The notes below the pieces were generated by a model. That model did no database searches and was not told the DNA's origin. It saw only the letters and a list, made by a program, of their open reading frames with translations. Positions 58,135 through 64,000 of a DNA stretch of 64,000 nucleotides are shown piece after piece. The stretch lies in contig JBEKHH010000002.1 in the NCBI GenBank assembly GCA_050012375.1, forward strand, positions 98,034 through 162,033, written 5' to 3'. Each line of letters begins with the position of its first letter. Within the stretch, counting starts at the first letter, position 1. The stretch is from PALSA-1353 sp050012375. GTDB lineage: Bacteria; Planctomycetota; Phycisphaerae; Tepidisphaerales; Tepidisphaeraceae. The position numbers and the translations under genes were made by a program.

Positions 58135-60027
58135 TCAGTCATGTGGCTCGCCGAACGGTAGGAGTCCGCTTTCATTCATCCCAAAGTAGAACTGGTAATA
58201 CGTTGCGGGCACGCCAAAGACGTCAAGATTATTCAGCACGAAAACGATGAGGAGAAAAACCCAGGGGATGCCGCAGGCCAGGCGGGGATGGTTGTGAAAA
58301 ATTCGGGCGCATCCCTCGACGAGTCCTATCGCCGCCAGCAGGTAAACGGCCGGATAAGCGTTATACGCCAGCCGCGGCAGAGCGGCCAGGGGCCAGTCCT
58401 GGAACATGGCGCCTGAAAACTCTAAATGGGCGATGGTGAAAAAAGCGGGAAGCATCATCGCGGCAATGGCCAGAGCAAGGGTTCTTTGCCGCAGGAAAGG
58501 CAACGCCAGCATCGCGGGCAAAAGCGGGAGGATCAGAAACCCATCAAACATATCCATCGCAAATCGCTTCAGGAATTCCAGACATAGGATATAGAATCGA
58601 TTGAGGGTCATATGCGCCCAGTCCGTCCTCGGATGAAGTAGAACATCGAAATTGCCCAGGACATTGGGAGCGCGGGCCACATAGATGAGGAAAGCCAACG
58701 TCGAGACGTAAATGCAGCCGGCGATCGCGATGGCCGGCAGCGAGCGCCTCAGAGGCACGCGGCGAACCAATCCGTAAAGCAAAAACAGCGGCGCCAGCGG
58801 CAAAAGATCCGAAACCAGCATTCCCAGGCCGTAGATCAGCCCGAAGAGCCAGACGTTTCGCCAGTTCGATTGGTCGGCCAGCAGGATATCGAAGAGAAAA
58901 ATCAGCACGATTTCCGCGGCATACCCGCTGAGATAACTCAGGGGCTGGTTGACGAAATAGATGAACCCGCATCCGGTGGCGATCAGCAGCGAAAAGACAA
59001 CGGCCGTTCGAATGTCGGTCAGCCGACGCGCCAGGGAAAATCCCGCGCTCACCGCCGCAAGCCACCAGGCGGTGTTGAGCAGCAGATAGACATAATAGGG
59101 GTTGAAGAAGTAGGTAAATTGCGAGGCGAGGTAGGGCGTCAGCAGCCGGCGCATGATCGGAGAGGGTCGCAGCGGGGGAACGCCGTGGAAGACTTCCTCA
59201 CCCGCGCGCGACCAGATGTAATCGCGATTAACGGCTCCCCGGTAATCCGGAAATAAATAAATATGCCACCAACCGTGCGGCCGGGGGACCTGGTCGATGC
59301 GAATCTGCGGGCGGCCGGTGGTTGAGGGAATAATCCAGGCTCGTTGCTCAGGCGTTCGCTCGGCGTAATGCATCGCGTAGGAATATGGGGCGCGTAACGA
59401 GAGATGGAGCCACGACTCCAGCAGGATTAGCAAGAAGGCAACCGCTGCCACGGCCCAGGCGGGATGATGGGCGAACCAGCGGCGAGTGGGCCGGCCCCGG
59501 CTGACCCAAAGAAGCGGCGCCGCGCCTGCCGCCAGAAGCAGGGTGAAAACCAGGGTTTCGTGAGGAATAACCGGCCCCTGCCAGAGGGCCGCGGGGAACC
59601 AGGTGATTACGGGCAGCGGCGTGTTGGCATGATTGCTCCAGTCCGAATAGGCAACGATATCCGACCAAAACCGCGTACCGGGAAATCCGAGCCAGTCGTA
59701 TGGGAAAACGCAAATCAGCGCAAGAACAGCGGTAGTTGCCGTCGCCGCGCGGCGGCCGACCAGGACGCGCATCGTGTAGAAAACCGTGGGAAGCAGAAGC
59801 AGCAGCAGCCATGCCGAGGCAAGATATCCTTCCAGCGAATACGGGCGTCGATCTCTCGCCCAGTCATAGCGCCCGATAAGAAGAACCAGCAGATAGGAAA
59901 AAACAACAGCCCATGCTTTCCAGGGAGCGCGCCTGTTGAGCGCGGGCATGAATTCTTTGGCCGAAGGCTGCGCGGCGGCTTCATCGAGCATGATGGAAGA
60001 ATCTCCGCATCGGGCGATGAATAGCAT
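58135..60027 (-). CDS. Polytopic membrane protein, unknown (glycosyltransferase-C-like topology)
   Basis: 630 residues from ATG 60027 (ATG 59991 also possible). About twelve hydrophobic helices, for example AWAVVFSYLLVLLIGRYDWA, AWLLLLLLPTVFYTMRVLVG and GLIYGLGMLVSDLLPLAPLF. There is a periplasmic loop of ~70 residues after helix 5 (GRPQIRIDQVPRPHGWWHIY). Size and topology recall GT-C or O-antigen-type membrane proteins, but no sequence motif confirms it. Divergent from thpR with ~65 nt between starts. Confidence 0.6.
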   Translation of the reverse strand: MLFIARCGDSSIMLDEAAAQPSAKEFMPALNRRAPWKAWAVVFSYLLVLLIGRYDWARDRRPYSLEGYLASAWLLLLLLPTVFYTMRVLVGRRAATATTAVLALICVFPYDWLGFPGTRFWSDIVAYSDWSNHANTPLPVITWFPAALWQGPVIPHETLVFTLLLAAGAAPLLWVSRGRPTRRWFAHHPAWAVAAVAFLLILLESWLHLSLRAPYSYAMHYAERTPEQRAWIIPSTTGRPQIRIDQVPRPHGWWHIYLFPDYRGAVNRDYIWSRAGEEVFHGVPPLRPSPIMRRLLTPYLASQFTYFFNPYYVYLLLNTAWWLAAVSAGFSLARRLTDIRTAVVFSLLIATGCGFIYFVNQPLSYLSGYAAEIVLIFLFDILLADQSNWRNVWLFGLIYGLGMLVSDLLPLAPLFLLYGLVRRVPLRRSLPAIAIAGCIYVSTLAFLIYVARAPNVLGNFDVLLHPRTDWAHMTLNRFYILCLEFLKRFAMDMFDGFLILPLLPAMLALPFLRQRTLALAIAAMMLPAFFTIAHLEFSGAMFQDWPLAALPRLAYNAYPAVYLLAAIGLVEGCARIFHNHPRLACGIPWVFLLIVFVLNNLDVFGVPATYYQFYFGMNESGLLPFGEPHD

Positions 60028-60091
60028 GTCGGCAAAGGGCCGGATGTGTCAAATTGAATTCCACGAACGGCCCCTGTGGTAAGATCAATTG

Positions 60092-60646
60092 ATGCGTCTG
60101 TTTGTCGCCATCGAGCTTCCAGAGCGCCTTCGCCGGCATCTGCTACGGATGCAGGAGATATTGCGTCCGATCTTCGGCGGGAAACCGGTCCGGCCGGAAC
60201 AACTTCATCTCACGCTGAAATTCCTAGGCGAAACGCCGGATGAGACGTTGCCCCGACTGCTGGAGCGGTTGCGGACGGTCGAGATGGGACCGATCCGTCT
60301 GACGACGTCGGGGGTGGTCTGTTTTCCGCCGAATGGACCGGTAAGGATCGTCGCGGCGGCGCTGGAGGACCAAGGCCTGCACTGCGCGCAATTGCAACGC
60401 GACATCGACCAGGCGGCTCACGCGGCCGGATTTCCGCTGGAGGGCCGGCGTTGGACGCCGCATGTGACTTTGATCCGGGTCAAAGATCGCGTTCCCGCAT
60501 CCGCGCGGGCCGCCGGGATCGCGGCCGTCGCCGAAATGGCCGAGGTCGAATTCGAGCCCGACGAATTCGTACTGATCCAAAGCAATCTGGACAGAGTTGG
60601 CCCGACGTATGCGACGCTCGCGAGATTTCCGATTGGCGCCGGCTGA
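60092..60646 (+). CDS. thpR: RNA 2',3'-cyclic phosphodiesterase ThpR
   Basis: 184 residues from ATG 60092. 2H-phosphoesterase with the two HxT motifs, HLTLKFLG at 39-46 and HVTLIRVK about 85 residues on. Hydrolyses or ligates 2',5'/2',3'-cyclic RNA ends. Size and FVAIELP opening match the family. Monocistronic, 206 nt before recA. Confidence 0.92.
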   Translation: MRLFVAIELPERLRRHLLRMQEILRPIFGGKPVRPEQLHLTLKFLGETPDETLPRLLERLRTVEMGPIRLTTSGVVCFPPNGPVRIVAAALEDQGLHCAQLQRDIDQAAHAAGFPLEGRRWTPHVTLIRVKDRVPASARAAGIAAVAEMAEVEFEPDEFVLIQSNLDRVGPTYATLARFPIGAG

Positions 60647-60667
60647 AAATTTTTTCTGAATTTTGAT

Positions 60668-60695
60668 TTGCATTCGATCCGATGCTCGATATGAT
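60668..60695 (+). promoter_or_regulatory. Candidate sigma-70 promoter of recA
   Basis: TTGCAT (60668-60673), 16-nt spacer, TATGAT (60690-60695), 157 nt before the recA GTG. An inverted GAAC...GTTC pair lies downstream (in GAACAGGG and GAGTTCAG, ~35 nt apart), too far apart for a standard SOS box. Confidence 0.5.
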
Positions 60696-60852
60696 ACCCG
60701 AACAAACACTGAACAGGGACGGTATGGTGACTTCCGTCGAGTTCAGTTTGCGGGGCATGTTCTGACGGCTGGGCCGCCATCATCCGCCCGCTTTAAGTCA
60801 CCGTCATAAATCTCGCCGGCTGACCAAGATACCCGGCGAAAAGGAGTCTGCC

Positions 60853-62049
<1,197 letters not shown>

Positions 62050-62185
62050 TTCACAGGCCTTTGGCAGGATAATCCGGATATTCCGACGGGGCCGGGGGGA
62101 AATCGCGCCCGTTCCTGTGGTGGATAGACCGGATCGGCACCGAATTGCGACGGTAAGTTGGCCGTCTGGCCGATAACGACCTCGT

Positions 62186-63733
62186 ATGGGACAACTTATG
62201 TTCCGTCGCGGGTGGTTTGCGGCCGTGACGTTGGTTGCATTGGGGCTGGTGTTCGGGCTATCGCTACGGCCGGGCAAGCCGCTATCGAGCATGGCCTTGG
62301 CGGCGGGCACGGATGCCGCGCCGAAACGCGCTGCCGCGCCCAAGGCCGGCACATCGCCGCCCAAGGCCGATCGGGTCGCCGAACCGGCAACTGACGTTAC
62401 CGACGTTCCTGACGATGCCGATACCCTGGACCTGAACGGCTTGCAGGGCAAGTTCCAGTCGGTGGCGCAGCGAGTGGCACCGGCGGTGGTTTCGATTTCC
62501 GCGGCCGAGACGGCCAGCGACGTCGAATCGGCCGTTCGAGCCGAGGAAATGAATCCAGAGCGTCTGGAGTCGCTGCTGGAGAAGACCACGCGGACGATCG
62601 GCACGGGCTTCATAGTCCATCCCGACGGATTCATCGTCACCAACGAGCATGTGATCGAGGATTCGCAGCAGCTCTGGGTGACCCGGGACGATCACAAGGT
62701 TTATCCCGCGATCGTCGTGGGAGCCGATCCCCGCGCGGACCTGGCCATCCTGAAAATCCCGGCATCGCACTTGCCGACGGTGGCGTTTGCAGCGGGGGCT
62801 TGCCGGCGCGGACAATGGGCGATCACGCTTGGAAATCCCTTTGGCCTGGCGACAGAGGGACAGATGGCTTTGAGCGTCGGCGTGGTCAGCGCCACGGATC
62901 GCTCGCTTCCCAAGCTGGCCAATCGGGAAGATCGGCTCTATTCCAATCTGATCCAGACGACGGCGCAGATCAATCCGGGAAATTCGGGGGGCCCGCTGCT
63001 GGATGTGAATGGTCAGGTGATCGGCATCGACACCGCGGTGATATTGCCGCAGAAGCAGACCAACGGGATCGGCTTTGCCCTCCCGATTACGCCGCAGTTG
63101 CTGGATGAGGTTCGACAACTGGAGCAGGGCCGGGAGGTTGTTTACGGATATATGGGCGTGACGGTGTCCCCGCCCACGCTCCGGGAGGCGCGCGACGCCG
63201 GCCTCAGCGACGACATCGGCGTATGCGTGGAATCGGTTGAACCCGGATCCCCCGCGGCCGGAGCCAACGGGCTGATGGCCGGGGACCTCATCACAGAGGT
63301 GAACGGCGAGACGGTGACGGACGCGGATCGGTTCGTTCGGCTTGTCGGCGCCGCGCCGGTGGGGAGAACGGCGACGATCATCATCGCGCGGGACGGCCAG
63401 AGGCGGGCCATCCACCTGACGGTCGCCAAACGCCCCGTGCAGTATGTCGTGTCGAACCAGAATCAGCGGCTCTATTGGCGTGGAATGGTCCTAGGCCCGG
63501 TGCCGAGCAACTGGCCCACGGCCCTGAACGCCAAGCAACTGGCCGGAATTCTGGTGGTGGGAATTGAGGATGACAGCCCGCTGAAGAAGCGCGGCGTCTC
63601 GGCCGGGAGGATTATCACCGCCATCGCCGGCCAGCCGGTTAGATCACTGCTCGATTTCCAGAAGGTCCTCAACGATGTCCCGCCGGAGAAGTGCGACGTG
63701 CAATTGGCGGATCAGGTCGTGACGGCGCAATGA
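62186..63733 (+). CDS. Deg/HtrA-type periplasmic serine protease with two PDZ domains
   Basis: 515 residues from ATG 62186 (ATG 62198 also possible; neither has a good ribosome-binding site). An N-terminal hydrophobic segment WFAAVTLVALGLVFGLSL exports or anchors it; an Ala/Pro/Lys-rich linker follows. Trypsin-like triad: His in VTNEHVIED, Asp in PRADLAILKI, Ser in INPGNSGGPLLD. Two PDZ domains (around SVEPGSPAAGANGLMAGDLI and SAGRIITAIAGQPVRSLL). It degrades or refolds misfolded envelope proteins. Followed by a convergent gene relic. Confidence 0.93.
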   Translation: MGQLMFRRGWFAAVTLVALGLVFGLSLRPGKPLSSMALAAGTDAAPKRAAAPKAGTSPPKADRVAEPATDVTDVPDDADTLDLNGLQGKFQSVAQRVAPAVVSISAAETASDVESAVRAEEMNPERLESLLEKTTRTIGTGFIVHPDGFIVTNEHVIEDSQQLWVTRDDHKVYPAIVVGADPRADLAILKIPASHLPTVAFAAGACRRGQWAITLGNPFGLATEGQMALSVGVVSATDRSLPKLANREDRLYSNLIQTTAQINPGNSGGPLLDVNGQVIGIDTAVILPQKQTNGIGFALPITPQLLDEVRQLEQGREVVYGYMGVTVSPPTLREARDAGLSDDIGVCVESVEPGSPAAGANGLMAGDLITEVNGETVTDADRFVRLVGAAPVGRTATIIIARDGQRRAIHLTVAKRPVQYVVSNQNQRLYWRGMVLGPVPSNWPTALNAKQLAGILVVGIEDDSPLKKRGVSAGRIITAIAGQPVRSLLDFQKVLNDVPPEKCDVQLADQVVTAQ

Positions 63734-63736
63734 TTG

Positions 63737-63893
63737 CTAGGGCAACCGCACAATGAGATACGGATCACCTTTGTCGCGCATTTCTGCGGGGTCGTAATAA
63801 ACATTGTTGGCGTCGAAATATGCCTTGGCGATCTTGTAGCACTGATCGCGGGCAGTTTTGTCCGGCGGCAGTTCAGGGCTAGGGGAAAAAACC
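63737..63893 (-). pseudogene. C-terminal fragment of a minus-strand gene cut by an IS element
   Basis: From the stop TAG 63739-63737, the minus strand reads back as PPDKTARDQCYKIAKAYFDA, NNVYYDPAEMRDKGDPYLIV, RLP. This open end has no start in the window and the frame ends at an element boundary near 63890. Family not recognised. Likely truncated by the mobile element to its right. Confidence 0.45.
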
Positions 63894-64000
63894 CCTGGAC
63901 GTTGGTAAACTTGTGGCGTTCGGACAAGGAGGTCTGGATGACGTTAGAGAGTTTGGCCCGTCGGCTGCCGGACGAGGTTTGGGCAGCGTTCGAGTCGGTT
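63885..64000 (+). mobile_element. IS5-like insertion sequence, left end
   Basis: A palindromic AGGGGAAAAAACCCCT precedes the transposase start by about 45 nt, and the left flank is the broken gene at 63737-63893. The right end is beyond the window, so the inverted repeat cannot be verified. Confidence 0.6.
63938..64000 (+). CDS. IS5-like transposase, N-terminal fragment (window edge)
   Basis: ATG 63938 with AAGGAGG 6 nt upstream; reads MTLESLARRLPDEVWAAFES before the window ends. L..RLPDEVWA.FE is typical of the N-terminus of IS5-family (IS4/IS1182-like) transposases as I recall them. The catalytic DDE part is outside the window. Confidence 0.7.
   Translation, partial: MTLESLARRLPDEVWAAFESV

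Noticed and set aside
60700..60770. SOS box upstream of recA
   Set aside because: No CTG-N10-CAG or compact GAAC-N4-GTTC palindrome; the complementary GAAC/GTTC pair is ~35 nt apart.

Overview
The window looks like a chromosomal segment of a GC-rich planctomycete-like bacterium. This is inferred from gene content and style: very long TPR proteins, a PIN-PhoH ATPase, many lipoproteins, weak or absent Shine-Dalgarno sequences at many genes, and abundant small intergenic repeats. No rRNA is present. One tRNA-Ala(GGC) lies on the minus strand at 56.3 kb.

Layout. 1-13.9 kb is mostly housekeeping: the 3' part of pyruvate kinase, a small nucleotidyltransferase pair, a sirohydrochlorin chelatase, a lipoprotein M28 peptidase, a nucleotide-sugar epimerase/dehydratase, a sulfonate/nitrate-type ABC transporter, a TIM-barrel isomerase, MoaC, a sigma-54 activator, PIN-PhoH and mannose-6-phosphate isomerase. 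13.9-28.3 kb is a minus-strand array of eight TPR-glycosyltransferase paralogues. Adjacent genes overlap or are separated by at most 4 nt. Six carry a GT9-like C-terminal domain and two a GT41 (O-GlcNAc-transferase-like) domain; one GT41 copy is interrupted by an in-frame TGA.

28.5-49.2 kb looks like a lipid or pigment biosynthesis cluster with an aromatic starter unit. It holds a PaaK-type ligase, a polysaccharide deacetylase, a MIO-type ammonia-lyase, two flavin oxidoreductases, a ketosynthase, a ketoreductase, a giant AsmA-like protein, a methyltransferase, a GT25 glycosyltransferase, an acyl carrier protein and a PlsC-type acyltransferase. A block at 30.7-34.4 kb (catalase, membrane protein, exported carbonic anhydrase and gene relics) interrupts it. 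That block is flanked by a duplicated 3' end of the deacetylase gene, so it probably inserted into the cluster.

49.2-56.2 kb is an accessory region rich in dispersed repeats and gene relics. It has a lipoprotein, an alpha-amylase, a broken four-helix-bundle gene, and a two-gene unit of a spore-photoproduct-lyase-like radical SAM protein with an Eco57I-type DNA methylase homologue whose catalytic Asn is replaced by Gly. The tRNA gene marks its right border. 56.4-64 kb returns to conserved genes: a methyltransferase, a PfkB kinase, a membrane protein, ThpR, RecA and a Deg-type protease. The start of an IS5-like element lies at the right edge.

Across the whole window, intergenic gaps carry short-period (7-8 nt, in one case about 13 nt) tandem repeats, mostly arranged as inverted arms. 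They look like one structural class built from different unit sequences.
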